Shown here piece by piece: positions 24,250-37,067 of a stretch of 64,000 nt of DNA (its first letter is position 1; every line of letters begins with the position of its first letter). Source of the stretch: Megalonaias nervosa (lineage: Eukaryota > Mollusca > Bivalvia > Unionida > Unionidae). The DNA lies in assembly GCA_016617855.1 (NCBI GenBank), contig JAECUM010003640.1, forward strand, positions 1 to 64,000, in the 5' to 3' direction. The position numbers and the translations under genes were made by a program. The notes under the pieces were generated by a model. The model worked only from the letters and a program-made list of their open reading frames with translations, made no database searches and was not told the DNA's origin.

Positions 24250-26430
24250 CAGAAGAATATTGCACATAAAAATAACTATTAGAAAGGAACTATGATGTTG
24301 GAGCTATAATGTGACAGGCATAGTATGTGCACGATACACCTTTTCCCCTATGGGATCAATCTTTTTATCTCATTAACTGATCTTTTTGGCACCGTATTGA
24401 CTGCGTTCCATGATATTGTTTATCCAGTTTGTTTACATATGTATTACAATTCGTTCTGTAGATCGCCCCGGATAATTAGTTGCTAAACCTTATCAAAGAC
24501 ATCTCAGTGCTGATGTCGTCTGGGTAGGTTTTGTATTAACTTGGTAACTTATTGTACACCTTTTGTACTCACGTTATTTGTAAAGAGACTATTTGCGTGC
24601 TTTTAACGAATTTTGACATTTAAACAAGCCAATAGAAAAAAATACATTCCTTTTCGTACGACATAAAGCGTTATGAACTTTGTGTTAATTACACAACTGC
24701 GAAATTAACTGGAGCAGAGTCCTAGTGTTAAGAAAATAGGACACTTTTAACCGACTTTCTGTCATGACTTAGGATGACTGTAAATGTTGATGCGTGCTTT
24801 CTGATCTGGGATCAGTCAGAAACAAATCAGCACGCATATCTTTTCAAAGTAAACAATATTAGCATTTACCTGTTATCAGAAGAATATGAACAGATTTCAT
24901 TACCAGCAAGATACTTGATGTTTAGACGGATATTGAACCACAGGTATACAGAACATAATGGTGAATATTTTAATACCTTGTAGTGTAGACAATACACTAA
25001 ATGCGTTAATTATACTGATAAATGCTCAACCCAGTTGTCATCAAAGGTGTGCGCCCTTCATATCGGTCATGTTCATTTCTTTCTGAGTGCCCCTGAGAGC
25101 AACTTCGATTAGATTAAAGAAAAGTTAATACAGATGCAGTCTTCCTTTTTTGACTTATAAATAATACTTTATGTTTCTCTTTTCTTTTTGCTACTTGATA
25201 TTTGTTATGATACGTTTTACAACTATGTAATTTACTGAAAGCTCATCACTTTGCCAAACCTGTGGAAGGTTAATTGATTAGTATAACACTGTTCATTAAA
25301 ACTACGTTAACAGTCCCTTGGAGAATAACCGGGATTTTATAAAACTTGATTGGCTTAATGATCGAGGGAGAGAGGTATGCTTTTTTTCCCCATCAAACAC
25401 CGTAAGAGTTAGGAAATGGTGTTTACTCTAACATACATGTATGTGGTTTTAATCGCTGTGGCAAACCGTTATTTGACTACCATGAAACCAATTAAAGTAT
25501 GTTGTTACCTAACTTTACCGTTCATTTTGCAAGGGAAGCATGTTGAAAGTTGTTGGACATGTTTGCGAAGAGCTACGATTCGGTGTTAGTTTCTCATGCA
25601 TTGTTCACGGTAGAATCACGACACCTGTTGAAGTCATTTGTAGTTAACAAATTATCAATTCCGAAATGGATCACAATGACCATTATTTCATTTTCACAGA
25701 ATTTGGTCAACTAATAAATTTAAATCGATTTCTAAAGCAGTATTCCAAGATGGGCAATGTAGTTCGCATATGAAATGCAAATTTTTCTTAAGTCAGTACA
25801 CAAAGTATGGTCGGTTGAATATGTTGGGCGTCTTCATAGGCAGGGAATAATTCCTTATTAAATAAGCGAAGGTTACCTATATTACATACATAAATGGTTT
25901 AGGTAAAATTATATATTTCTGCTTATTTCTCATAAACTAATTGGAATTATATTATGATACTTTTTTATTGTGATTTTGTTTGCTATTTTCATCACCATAC
26001 TCAATGCACTAATTATTTTAAAATAGTTCCTTATGTTCTTTTTTAAACACTAATTCAGTAATTATAACATTAAGACACGAGTACCGATGCTGTTATAAAA
26101 CAATGAAAATGGTTTATTAGAATGAGGCTTTTTCAGTATTCTGCACTATTTTTATAGCTCGATAGAACTTCCCCATCCTATATTTAATTTGTTTGTTAGA
26201 ATTCAACTTAAGTTCTGTTGTACTTTTTTCCATTCTAAATGTAATACATTCAATTCAGTACATAACATGCAGATTGATCCATATTTTCTATTGAAACAGG
26301 ACTAGAATACTCGAGGAAACAATATTCAAAACAAAGGTTAGCCAAACAAAATGCGTAACCTCAATTTGTGTATGAATGCATATGTTCATATGCTTGCTAT
26401 ATCTTTATACAACAAAGTTCTTAATCACCT
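24250..26430. other. No supportable feature
   Basis: AT-rich, stop-dense sequence in all frames with no termini, arrays or domains that I could identify. The longest plus-strand frame (from 24774) ends after 69 codons and has no recognised motif. Confidence 0.5.
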
Positions 26431-26432
26431 CA

Positions 26433-26680
26433 GGTGGCAGCTCCCCCGGGGGAGGGGGCGAGTGGTCTAAAGCGCTTGCCTTACCGATCACTGCCTTATC
26501 ATTTATGTCCGCGTGGGTTCGAGTCTCGGGCTTGGCCAGTGTGGTTATGTGAGAAAGGTGGCATTGGCTTCCCCTGGGTCTGTGGTTCTTACCAGATCTT
26601 TCCTCGGGTTCTTCCTCCGCCAATTATACTGGTCTATCTTGTGTTTCGAGACGGCGTTAGACCCAAATAACAACAACAAC
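26433..26680 (+). mobile_element. tRNA-derived SINE, family 1, copy c
   Basis: A-box region GAGTGGTCTAAAGCGC (26459-26475) and B box GGGTTCGAGTCTC (26515-26527) head the element. The common body follows (TATGTGAGAAAGG, CCTGGGTCTGTGG, CTTCCTCCGCCAATTATACT), and it ends in an (AAC)n tail, AATAACAACAACAACA. Within the head, the normal GGTGGCCGAGTGG is interrupted by a G/C insertion containing the palindrome CTCCCCCGGGGGAG. The tail marks the 3' end well. Confidence 0.88.
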
Positions 26681-27442
26681 ATAGTCACTATGGTTAATCG
26701 TATTTAGATAATGTTTTCCGTTCCAGATATAAATTTACAACCTCAGATGGATCTAAAAGAACACAAAGCTGATTACTTTATATAACGTACGTGAATGAAT
26801 GAACGATTGCACAAAACAAAATGTTTATTTGAAATATTCTAGATGCGATGAAGTTGATCCATGATGTTTCTTTTCCTAAGAATCTGCCTCCCAGCTTTGA
26901 TAGCTAAACTTTCTACCTGGCATAATAAATTCTCAAATGCATACAGGCTGGATTATTGTATGCAATGATACGGGCTTGTCTCAAGGTAGTTGTGTGCTCC
27001 AATTGTTTTAGACGTTGTGTGTATTCCACATTTAGTTGAGCTACGAATTGCAACCTGTAAAAACAGTCAATAGACGTTTTTAGTAAAAACACGTTCCCAA
27101 CACCGCCATTTTAATTTCAAGCGGAGTCAGAAAATTCTGTATTTGACAAAAAAGCTCTTGCAGATAAAGATATAATTATTCCAGTGACAAAAATTGCTTA
27201 AAATTTGACGCCGTTACCGTATTTGTAGTTTATGAGAAGATTATTTGCTTCTTGTCTATATAAAAGTAGTCAGTACAAGTTATATTTTGATGGGCGGTGT
27301 TAAAACCGTTTTGGGCATTCTGCTCATTTGGACCAACACACTACAGAGATTCTTCGTCGCCTACGGCTTTGTGTCCCAGAATATGAACAGTACACAGTCG
27401 TAAAATATGTTGCAAATAACTGTAAACAATTTACCGAAGCAC

Positions 27443-27535
27443 GCCGGTGAAGCCGTTATAAAGCACCGCGGTGTAGCCGTTATAAAGCACCGCGGTGTAG
27501 CCGTTATAAAGCGCAACGGTGAAGCCTATAAAGCA
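27443..27535. repeat. 24-bp minisatellite, ~4 copies
   Basis: Units read CGCGGTGTAGCCGTTATAAAGCAC. On plus they encode an 8-residue V-I-K-H-R-G-V-A-like repeat within a 101-codon frame (27407-27712), but the frame is otherwise unremarkable. Confidence 0.9.
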
Positions 27536-27539
27536 CACC

Positions 27540-28480
27540 AATGTATTCCAATCATGACAGCATCATACAACTGCGAAGCGGCCGAATGTGGATGCAGAGC
27601 GTTAGCCTGTACTTGGCGAACCCAATACCTGAAATGCATTAGCAAAACTTTAAGTATGCTAACTTTTCCCGGTAATATACAGCAGCCTCTAGTCACTCTA
27701 GTGTGTCTTTAGAAGGACCTTTCCTGTGCTTTTTTAGCACGATACATCTGAAGTGAAACATAAATCATTGTTATCCATGCAGGACATCAATCTGTTATCA
27801 AAATACACCACGACTTTGAAGAAACTGTTTAATATGTCATTAGGTCCACCATCAAGCATTGAAACTGAAAAATTGCAAAGCTAATTATCCCATTTACACG
27901 CAATCATTCCATAATTAAAAACATGAAAGCGAGTGGCTTTTTCCCTGATAAAACTGTCGGTACCTTGAGTGTAAAATCATGTTAGCATTTTCCGGCAATA
28001 AATAACATGTCGTGTGCCTAAAACCACGAAAGTTAACTGAAAAAAAACCAAAACAGTATGAACACAATTTAGCACGCGACTTTAGGCTCCGCCTACAGCA
28101 AGGTTTTCGAAACGCTGTCGATGTTTATAATTGGCCCACCATCAACAAAGGACATTAAAGAAATTTTCAAGAACTTATCATTCCGGTACCTTTTACTCAT
28201 ATCGCGATCGGCTACCTGTTAGCAAGTAGACTTCAATATGAAATTGAAAATGTGAAATATAAATTAAACACATGAAATTCGGTTACAACTCACATATATG
28301 TTCTACTTTTTATGTAGCTTCATTTCGTTATATATCCAGATTCCTGGCAAATGCCTCTATACACGTGGCAAAGGCCGATATATTTCCTATTAAAACATTC
28401 TTTCTTTTCATCATGAAAAAGTTAATACATGTCATATAGGACCAGGTCAGACTTTCTCACGATTCTTCTTATCATCATTG
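27540..28480. other. No supportable feature
   Basis: AT-rich spacer between the 24-bp array and the decayed minus-strand LINE. Part of its right end may be LINE 3' untranslated sequence, but I cannot place the LINE terminus. Confidence 0.45.
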
Positions 28481-28533
28481 CAAAAACTTAATCTTAAAAT
28501 GTAAGAAAGATCTCTTCATAAACATGGGGTAAA

Positions 28534-31500
28534 TCATTTACTCCGGTATATAAGATATTCGTAAACGGGTGAATGCAGGGCAGCTTTGGTGGCTTTATCT
28601 ACCCATTCATTACCTTGAATACCTGTGTAACTTGGTAGCCTACTGTATACAATGCTATTCCCAGATTCTATGAGAACATCATGGTTTCGTAATGTCTGGG
28701 ATAATAACAGTTTGTCCGATTCAAACTCCCGAAAGGCTTTCAATGTGGAATGGGAATTCGAAAAGAAATGTTTTTGAGAGGCTTGAACATGACTATAATT
28801 TCTGAAGTAAAAATTGGAGTTTTATAGGGTAATCGGCTTTAGATGGTGCAATGGGGTGTTGTAATGGCAGATCCAACTTTGTACTCATCTTTGGAACCGT
28901 CTGCATACTGAAAGGTTCGGCTACGATAGGAGGCGTCCTGGTTTCATTGAATTTACTCTGATAAAGGAGATAATTTGTTGAGGACTTTTTTATTAGTAAA
29001 GGTCAATATTATATTAGGAGGGTTTGATAGTCACGATGGTGATGATTTGGGAATACAGAAATTTGCAATATTTCCAACACTGCTATTTGCTGTTTGTAAG
29101 TGAGAACGAATTTCTATGTTAAAAGGTGGAATGAAGTTTGATTTCTGAATGTACAGGTGTTGGTATTTGGGCCTAAACCCTACACCATTTTGCAGAGTTG
29201 AGTAGATTAAAAGATAGTTTGGAAGCATATTGAACACCCCGTTTAGTTGGTGTAATACAAATTGGTGGTTTATTTGCCTCAACACAGATGCTTTCTGCAG
29301 TGGACATTATAAATGTACCCATACAGGGTCCATATTCCTAATCGTGTATCGAATCAAGCATCTGCTGGTAAAATTTACACGCTGATCTGTACACAGTCGA
29401 ATCGTAGTTAGGTTTAGATCTTACTAATGAACTGTGTAACAGTAACAAGACCTTCCGATCTGTGCTTCCCAATCTGTGTTTGCAACGAATCGTATTAAAT
29501 CCATTTTTTTTTTCATTTGTTCCTGTGGTATCTAATATGTGGAAGAACAGTTAGTTTACTCTCAAAAATAAGCCCTGAAATTTGGTCTCCTCCAAAGCAG
29601 ATAAAGTAAAACCAAAACTATCGAACTCTCAGTCACCAAGAATGCGATATTATTGATAGAAGTGCATGCAAACAGTGTTTCATTTCGAAAATTTAATCTG
29701 CACATTTCTGATCGCTGTTTGTGTTTATCTGTAGCATACTATTTGATCTATGGCAGATTAATAAGTAGTCAACATATAATGAGCAGTCAGTTTCTGGAAT
29801 GAAGCATTTCACTATAATGCTACTTTTTATTTTGAATAGGGTGACTGTCAATATGCAACCTTGAAGGACACCAGTCTCCGTAGGATAGTTTTGGAAAGGG
29901 CGCTGTCTATCTTAACTCTGAAAAGTTTCTGCTTTATAAAAATTGGAGATAAGATAAGTTAGGCGGCAGATTAAACCTATCTTATATAGGTTATTCATTA
30001 TGCCGCGTTTCTCTATGGCGTTGTAAACTTTCTCCAAGTCGAAAATAAGTGCAACTATATGTTCTTTCTTTATAAAAGTTAATTTGTCTAATCGATGCTT
30101 TAAGTCTAACTAGAGTATCTATTGTGCTTATCTGGCGTATGAATTCACATTATTAAACGACTGATAGTAGTTTGCTGGATTCGAGATAGAAAAGTAGTAT
30201 ATCATTTATTATCCGTTCCATGGTTTTGCAAATACAGTTCGTTAATCCCATGGGACGATACTTGGAGGATTAGGTTTGGTCATTTCCAGGTTTTGGTGCT
30301 GGTATAAGCGTTGCTTAATGCCATTACTGCGGAAAGTCGCCAGTATCCCAATTTTTTTGGAAATGTTTAGCATTGTATTTTGAGATGGATCAGGTAAATG
30401 TTTCAGAACTGGTAGTGGATATCAACTAGTTTTCCTGAAGTGTCATGGACACAATCAGGATAGGCTGGTAACTCTTTGAGAGTTAAAAGTTTATTGTAAT
30501 CTTCAGAATTAACAGATTTGAAATATAGAGGTATCTTTTAATTAAAAGTTTTGACAAGGTGGAAATTTTCAGGATAATTTTCTTTTGGGGAGTTCCTCGA
30601 GTATGTTTCATCCAGTATATTTGATCTTTATGACCTGATCGCGATCATTTCATCACATTTCTTTCAATGTTTGATGCATCTCCTTTTAATATTTGCTTGA
30701 GTTCCATATTCCAATTCTATTTAATCGAGGGGCGAGAGTTCAACCTAGAGCCATAAGAACTGCGTGTTCTTTTCGCCGTCTCTAATAGTATAAGGAGATT
30801 TAGTTTGGTATATACGGTATTTATTTAGCTTTTCATGTGTTCGATTGGCATGGACAAGTTGAAGGACGTTTTCCGTTCCCTGGTGGCATCGTTACCTGCT
30901 TCATAAAACAAGGGTTTGTTGACACATTTGGGAATCGCCCAAGTTTTTGTTTAGTTTCCCCAGCAATAGCATCTTTGTAAATGAGAATAGTGGATCACTA
31001 AGGTGCCAAAAAGACCATCTGTCAGATTTGATTAACATAGAGATTCAGATATTTCTAATTCTGTCATGTTCAATTTCCATATCTGCCCGAGCCCTTGAGG
31101 CTCGATAATATTGATTCTTAAATATATATGGAGGTGGTCACTATCACATAGATCTCCACCAACTTCCCGAGAAAAGGCAAGTAAAAGAGATAAGCTACAG
31201 ATATTCAGACCTTAGGCAAGCTAGTTCCTGTGGCAGAATGTAGGCAGGTATTCTTCTATCTTATTCCGTCTCTAATTGATATCTCTACAACCCCAAAGTG
31301 TATGGTGGCCGATAAAGTCTCCAGGCAAAACAAAAGCGCCGACAACTATTCAGTAAGATGGTCAAGATTCTATTGATCGACTTGAGTACTTGGAGGGAGA
31401 TATATGGAACAAAGTGAAAGCTTTTTTCCATCTGCACACGAATGGATACGGTCTGTAAGGTAGTATTGAGGTTAATTTGGCTGTAAGAAGTTTTGTAATT

Positions 31501-31690
31501 TGTAATTATGGACGTTCCAACAGCAGCATTATCAGAATTTCTTGAAAGCTACTATCTCTTGTGAAGTTTATGAGGTTAACTTTATTGGATTTTTTTTAGT
31601 TTCCTGAAGGCAACCAGGTAATGAATCATGTTATTTAAATAGAAGATTAATTTGATAAAGAGTTGCCTTTAATCTTTGGCAATTCTCTTA
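28534..31690 (-). pseudogene. LINE ORF2 (endonuclease-RT-RNase H) remnant
   Basis: The minus-strand reading shows a CLQET endonuclease motif near 31.62 kb and GDFIGHHTLWG near 31.31 kb (consensus GDFN-HHPLWG; the Asn is Ile here). The RT domain follows: ATLIPAPKPGND and YRPMGLTNCICKTMERIIND (30.18-30.31 kb), FDLEKVYN near 30.03 kb, GVLQGC near 29.86 kb, and YVDY at 29765-29776, where the catalytic YVDD should be. A linker with FRPKYQHLYIQKSNFIPPF (about 29.1-29.2 kb) and an RNase H remnant complete it: DGSKD near 28.89 kb and YTGIQGNEWVDKATKAAL near 28.6 kb. In-frame stops, frameshifts and the D-to-Y change mean it cannot be active. Confidence 0.82.
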
Positions 31691-31979
31691 TACTATGGTG
31701 TCAGATATATTTATGAAAGTAGTGGTAGTGCAAGACTTCTTGGAGCTTTTCCTGGTGCGATATCATGGGGCTCTCCAGTGTTCATACTCTCTAGACTCCC
31801 ACATTTATTAATGATCTTGACTGGATTGTTGGATCTATTGGTACATAGATTGTTTAATCCTCTCTTTGTTTGGTTTCGAGGATACATTGCCTCTGGTACC
31901 AGGGATCTGCTGCTCTTTTGGTGGACCGGATTTAGCGGTTTCTAATTATAGAAGAGTTGGAAATCTTCTGTCCTACACT

Positions 31980-32880
31980 AATTGCACGTCCCACGGGGCC
32001 GGTGGTTTGCTGAACTATATTGGGCTGATTTTGGGTGGGTGGTTTTGTTTTTAGCATTATATATCCTAATTGCTGCATTTTCACACGAATTATTTGAGTC
32101 ATCTTCTTCGCTGTCAGTTTGGGTATCTGCTAGCACGGGTTTTGGCGGCATTAAGACTGTGAATTTGCTTTGACCTTGTCGCCATGTCATATCTGTCTGG
32201 GTACAGACAGAATTTCTGGTTGTTTCTTCTGCAATATAGATGCGTTGGTGTAAATATGCCAGCCGTGTTAAGGCTAACTTCAAATTTCCTGGTCTCAGGA
32301 AAGCTGATGTCTTTTAATTGTTTCACGCGTTGAATCTCTTGACTAGTTTCCATTAAGGACAGTATCTAGAGTATGAGAAATATCCTGTCTGGCAGTTGAA
32401 ACACCGCAATAGAATGAAAGGGTCGACATAGGCATGTACAAATCCGTCTTCGACCGGTGTAGGCAAAGTGGCGCAGTTCAATGTCAGTGTTTTTGGAAAT
32501 CAACTTGCCGTTAAGATGAATATTTATTCCTTTCACTTGTGATACGTTCTCAGAGCCCAGATTTTCGCGCATCTCACCCCAGCTGCATCCATTCAAATCT
32601 CTAGATGGAACAAACCCCTTGCCGATTTATGAGCTTTGTGTCGAAATACCTTTTGTGCGAAGTAGTTTATCGGAATGCGCTTTGCAGGTACTCTACCTGT
32701 AGTAGGCTCGAACTAAGATTTGTTTGTATTGCTTATTTACGCTTCTTAACTCTCCGGCAAAGCCTTGAAGCACTTTGGCTATGAAGAAAAATGATAGTTT
32801 TGTTAATTGTTTTGTTTTCGTTATTGGGTTAAATGATGAGAAAAATTGGCCAATTTTCCTCACTAGGTCGAGTTTTCTTC
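31980..32880 (-). pseudogene. LINE ORF1 (gag-like) remnant
   Basis: In the minus frames one can read, in order: LQGFAGELRSVNK near 32.75 kb; then GFVPSRDLNGC, MRENLGSENV and LNGKLISKNTDI near 32.5-32.6 kb; then a decayed stretch where a Cys knuckle would be; then ISFPETRKFE near 32.3 kb; and finally SVCTQTDMTW and DTQTDSEEDD near 32.1-32.2 kb. These follow the order of conserved blocks in the nucleic-acid-binding ORF1 proteins of I/Nimb/Jockey-type LINEs, which coat the element RNA. The knuckle cysteines are mostly lost. Stops and frameshifts break it, so it is not functional. Confidence 0.75.
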
Positions 32881-32904
32881 GGCACCCAGACAGGATGGAG
32901 TCGA

Positions 32905-34244
32905 CACAGTTTTGAGGACTACGTGTTAACTCATTGTCAATGGAGTGAACTTTAAGCTATTATATTTCAGGTAATAGTAGTGCTGAAATCAAATTTTATG
33001 ACTATGTACTAAATATCCAAGTTATTTTTGCAGGCTGCGGATTAATTGCCGCGATATGTCACTGACGTTTATTGTTTATTGATGTTCAACGCGTTCCAAA
33101 ATCGTTGAAATTATTATTCCAAACTTTTGATCAAAATAAATCAAATTACAACTGTAAGTGACCCCCTATTAAGACGTGCATCATAAACTTTCCATTGTAA
33201 TTTTCTGTCGTATTTTGCCAGAAAGTTGATCAGTGGGATAGTACTTTAGATCAAATTATAATATAAAAAAAATCTAAATCATGTTTATTCGTATCTTTTG
33301 AAATTAAGTGTTCATTTTAACACGAAGAAAAAGCTATTTTTTTTAATAAAAAAAAATGATAATCCCAAAATCTACATTTATTTTGATTAAAATGTAACAA
33401 ATGAATACACGAAACCGAATTTTGATTGTACTTGGGTCATAAAGATATCGATGTCAAACATGCTATAAATAATATATGACACTATTAGTCACGGACATTC
33501 TCATTAATCCATGTGTATTTTATAAACATATAAATTAGAAAATGCATTGCAAGTTAACTTACATTCTGTTCATACGACCTGAGTGTACAGTTCTGGATGT
33601 AATCATCTCTACATAACAATAGTATCCATTTCCTAGATTTATAACTTGCGTGTCAGAAAAGGCAATTAATGTAGTGTTACTATGTAAATATGAAGCGACG
33701 GGTGATTTTCCTTTATTTGAAGAAAACCGTAGGGATTCGATCGTTTATAGTGATGCTTTCTCCATGCACCATCAACTGTGAAATACATAATTAATACACA
33801 CCAGGACATTAATGATCTCGGGCGCGATAGACATATAGGCTAATGGCACCGTCAATATGCATTTACACAGTACGTATCTGAAAGGTATAAAGATCGGAAA
33901 CAGTAGAAAAACTGAGGAAAACGGATCAAGTTCAGCGGCTGGTGTCGGACGTTTGATCGCCGAGGCATCACCTGTTTATCCTTGGTAAATATTTTAGTGG
34001 TAAATATAAATTCATCAAGTTTTACTCTTTGAATATAGGGGCAACATTCAGTTTGTTATGTGTAAAGAATTGAGCGATAACGAGCAGAGTTGGATCCTTA
34101 GGGTCCAAAGTCTATCGCTAGTAGTCCGGCTAAGGTGTGCACACAGAAAACCTTGTGTTGTTGTGATTCTTACATAATCAATTACTATGTTCTAGACCAC
34201 ATTAATTATATAACAAATAACTATTAATAAAGAGAGATTTAAAA
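32905..34244. other. No supportable feature
   Basis: AT-rich flank of the LINE. It may include LINE 5' untranslated sequence near 32.9 kb. Nothing else is identifiable. Confidence 0.45.
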
Positions 34245-34245
34245 C

Positions 34246-34440
34246 CCGAAAGTTAATGTACTCGCGCTGCACGTGAAGTTCCTGTTCGAATCCAGCCGAC
34301 GTCACAAAAGCGCACTACGACCAACCAGCCGGAACAGGCATGATCGCATCTAAAACTAAGGAATCTTATTACTGTGTGATCAGTGTTCCTTAAATCATCG
34401 GGTACACAGCAACGAGTGAGTATAAGCAGCAAGAAAGATA
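34246..34440 (+). mobile_element. tRNA-like SINE, family 3 (tentative)
   Basis: GTTAATGTACTCGC (A-box-like) is followed ~30 bases later by CTGTTCGAATCCAGC (B box, 34282-34295). Between them, GCTGCACGTGAAGTTC fits the anticodon and variable-arm region of a tRNA-like fold. The following GC-richer ~140 bp may be the SINE body. It does not share the family 1 body. A degenerate tRNA pseudogene is the alternative. Confidence 0.45.
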
Positions 34441-34891
34441 ACAAAAAGTGTTTATTTTTTTTCTACAAAAGAATGATCTTACATGATTTGTTTCCCATTT
34501 TACTAAAATATACTTAAACTCTTCCAAATGTTTGGACTTCATTTTAACTTTTAAACCATGTATGGATTTTTCAACATATTTATCTATTCACGATCTTATA
34601 TTGTAGAATGTGTACTGTTGATCAAGATGTTTTGTATTTAGGAATATTTGATAGAAAGAGTTACAAGTTTAAGGAAATGAAAATCACGGATTTCATTAAA
34701 TCCAGAACATATTTGGTATTTTAATTTCATTTCAAGGAGTTCTTATAATTGTACGTTTTAATTCGAGGTCTGTAGTGAGATCATTGTTATTGCTAAAAGA
34801 AGAAAACCATGTGAATGTGCATAAATTCTTACAACCTAGGAAGCCGTGTCCTACAAAACAGAAAGACATTTGATAATATCAATATATGTTG

Positions 34892-34916
34892 CAGAGAGAG
34901 AGAGAGAGAGAGAGAG
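34892..34916. repeat. (GA)12 microsatellite
   Basis: Uninterrupted AG/GA run. Confidence 0.92.
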
Positions 34917-34919
34917 TTT

Positions 34920-36796
34920 CAAGTTTCAATGTTTCAGCGATTCAAGCTGAAAGTCAATGTAATATTACTGATTTAAATTAATTTATCTCAGCGAAATATC
35001 TTAGTATCATTGATACATTTTAGAGTAGGTTAGAAAACGTAATTTTACAATCTGACAATACTCATTTCACGGCAAAAATTGGAGGCTGTAGCTGATTGAT
35101 ATAGCAAAATGTATTGACATAAGTGCAGTAAGGTGAAGTTATATCAACCGCTAATCATATAATTTGTATTGTCTCAGTTAAAGATAGAAGTATCGTTCTG
35201 GGATTATTTGGATGGAGGATTACATACAGGTATGCCTTTGATAGAATCCGTAAACATATACAAGCTAACTAACAAAAAGCATTGGAACAAAACAACTAGT
35301 ATTAATATTACGAGCGATGTTGATGCTTAACAATCATCCAAAATAAAATCATATTTCAATTTGCAACTATTCAAGAGAGAAAAAAAACTTGATTCATGAG
35401 ACACTGGATTCTTTCTTGGTGTATGTTTATCTAAAATTTGAATTGGGCTTTAGATTCAAACACTGTATATAAAAATTCGATTTTCAACATTTAATGGAGT
35501 TATAGCTCTAGTTTGCATTATAATTTTACTTCTGCTCAATTCAAGGACTGCATGCACTGAAACCAGTTTTAACAAGGGGCTTATAGTAAGAAGACCCTAG
35601 TTCGATTTTCACTATTTCCTGACACCTTTAAAGAGTTATTGCCCAGAATTTTTTTATACAAATAACTGTTCTCTTCAGTTGCATCTTACTGGAGGAAGAG
35701 AGGAAAGGGAGGGGGGAATGGCGTCGTGTCGTTATTGGCACATTTCTAGCTTGTACTGTCCTCCTTATGAATTCCGACCTCCCAGGCCATTTCCGTGAGA
35801 CACAAAAATATCTCGTACGATGTCGTCGTAGTAATTTGTAGAAAGATCATACATTTTATTGTTCGGAAATTCTGACATTTAGCCGCAAAAAAAAAAATCT
35901 ATATAGACTGAATCGGCAATTTGTACTATTAGGTTGACAGTATAACTGACCGAAAAGCTGCGAATGAAACAATACTTCGATGCAGTCGCAACATCTCGGT
36001 CAATCCTTCTTTCGTAAATAACCAAGGTTGTTTGAATGGCAGCTATCGGCATACATTCGCAGTATGATCCGTTGGACTGTCCGTAAAGCTTCGAATGGCC
36101 CTTCATCGTAATCTCCCGTAGTCTATCATCTATCATTTTGAGGTTCAACAATGAATAAACTAAGTGCGAAATATGCCACCGTAAATTTTGCAGTCGTACT
36201 TTGTGTGTTACGTGGCGAAATATAATTATGGTTTTTATATTATTTCTTTGCAAACATTAAGTGTGTATGTTACATCTCGTTCACTTTTGTTTCTGTCGTG
36301 TTGTTATACGTTTTTGTCTGATAACTGATTTCATCAGTCAAAGCATTATTCACCTTGGTCACGTGGTGAATACTAGTTATTGCCTCTTCTTTACTTTAGT
36401 GCTTGCATATTTGTTTCGATAGATGCTCCTGTTTGATTTATACCTTGATTGTGATTTTTTTTCCCCGCGTGATCCTGTCTAATAAAAGTTTCTTTCTTTT
36501 CTGCTTCAACATTTTTGCTCCGGAAGCGTCTGTTTGAGCAATGATCCGTACGTAACTACAGTTTCCGTCATTTGACAATCAATATCCATATCAACTGGCA
36601 ATTTAAGGACCTCGTATTGTTGCACAATGTATCTTGAATTATAAACTTGCACTGTCAGCTTTTCTGGCTATATGTTTTAGCTTATAAATTGTATCATAGC
36701 CGTGATCTAAGTTTACAGTCACGTGATCCCTGGGTTTAAAATACAGACGTAAGAGAGAAAAGTATTCCGCCACCTTATATTAATAGATTTTGTTCT
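34920..36796. other. No supportable feature
   Basis: AT-rich intron-like or intergenic DNA. A 124-codon minus-strand open frame at 35879-36253 lacks an ATG start and any recognised domain. A poly-A run near 35886 is probably a decayed simple repeat. Confidence 0.5.
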
Positions 36797-36859
36797 CAGT
36801 CTAGTTCAAATATGCCTGTATTGGTGTTGTCAGTCTAGTTCAAATATGCCTGTGTTGGG
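36797..36859. repeat. 34-bp direct duplication
   Basis: CAGTCTAGTTCAAATATGCC occurs at 36797 and 36831, followed by near-identical TGTATTGG/TGTGTTGG. Confidence 0.85.
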
Positions 36860-37002
36860 TCTTTCTAAGATACTTTGCATACTTTTGTGTTCTGATTTCA
36901 ACAGGACAGTTCATACTTATTTTACGGCTGTATGACCCTCCCACGCATTCTATTCTTGCCCAATCCCCAACTTCCATTCCATCCATTAGAAGTGATTTTT
37001 GC

Positions 37003-37003
<1 letters not shown>

Positions 37004-37063
<60 letters not shown>
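37004..37063. repeat. (TA)30 microsatellite
   Basis: Uninterrupted TA run; a perfect palindrome by nature and likely hypervariable. Confidence 0.97.

Positions 37064-37067
<4 letters not shown>

Larger units (their letters stand above)
28480..32900 (-). mobile_element. Decayed near-full-length LINE (I/Nimb/Jockey-like)
   Basis: Reading the minus strand from 32.9 to 28.5 kb gives, in order, remnants of a gag-like ORF1, an apurinic-type endonuclease, a reverse transcriptase, a linker and an RNase H. ORF1 before an APE-type endonuclease and RNase H after the RT is the layout of I-superfamily elements. The stretch is about 4.4 kb, close to full coding length, so there is no big 5' truncation, but many stops and frameshifts mark it as old. 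Its two ends are not resolved; no poly-A or simple-repeat tail was recognised at the 28.4-28.5 kb end. Confidence 0.85.

Noticed and set aside
26459..26527. Functional tRNA genes at the A/B box pairs (also 60.3 and 10.5 kb)
   Set aside because: Each is followed by a shared SINE body rather than a proper acceptor end and terminator; they are SINE heads.
35879..36253. 124-codon minus-strand open frame
   Set aside because: Begins with TTG rather than ATG and shows no family resemblance; length is within chance for this amount of sequence.
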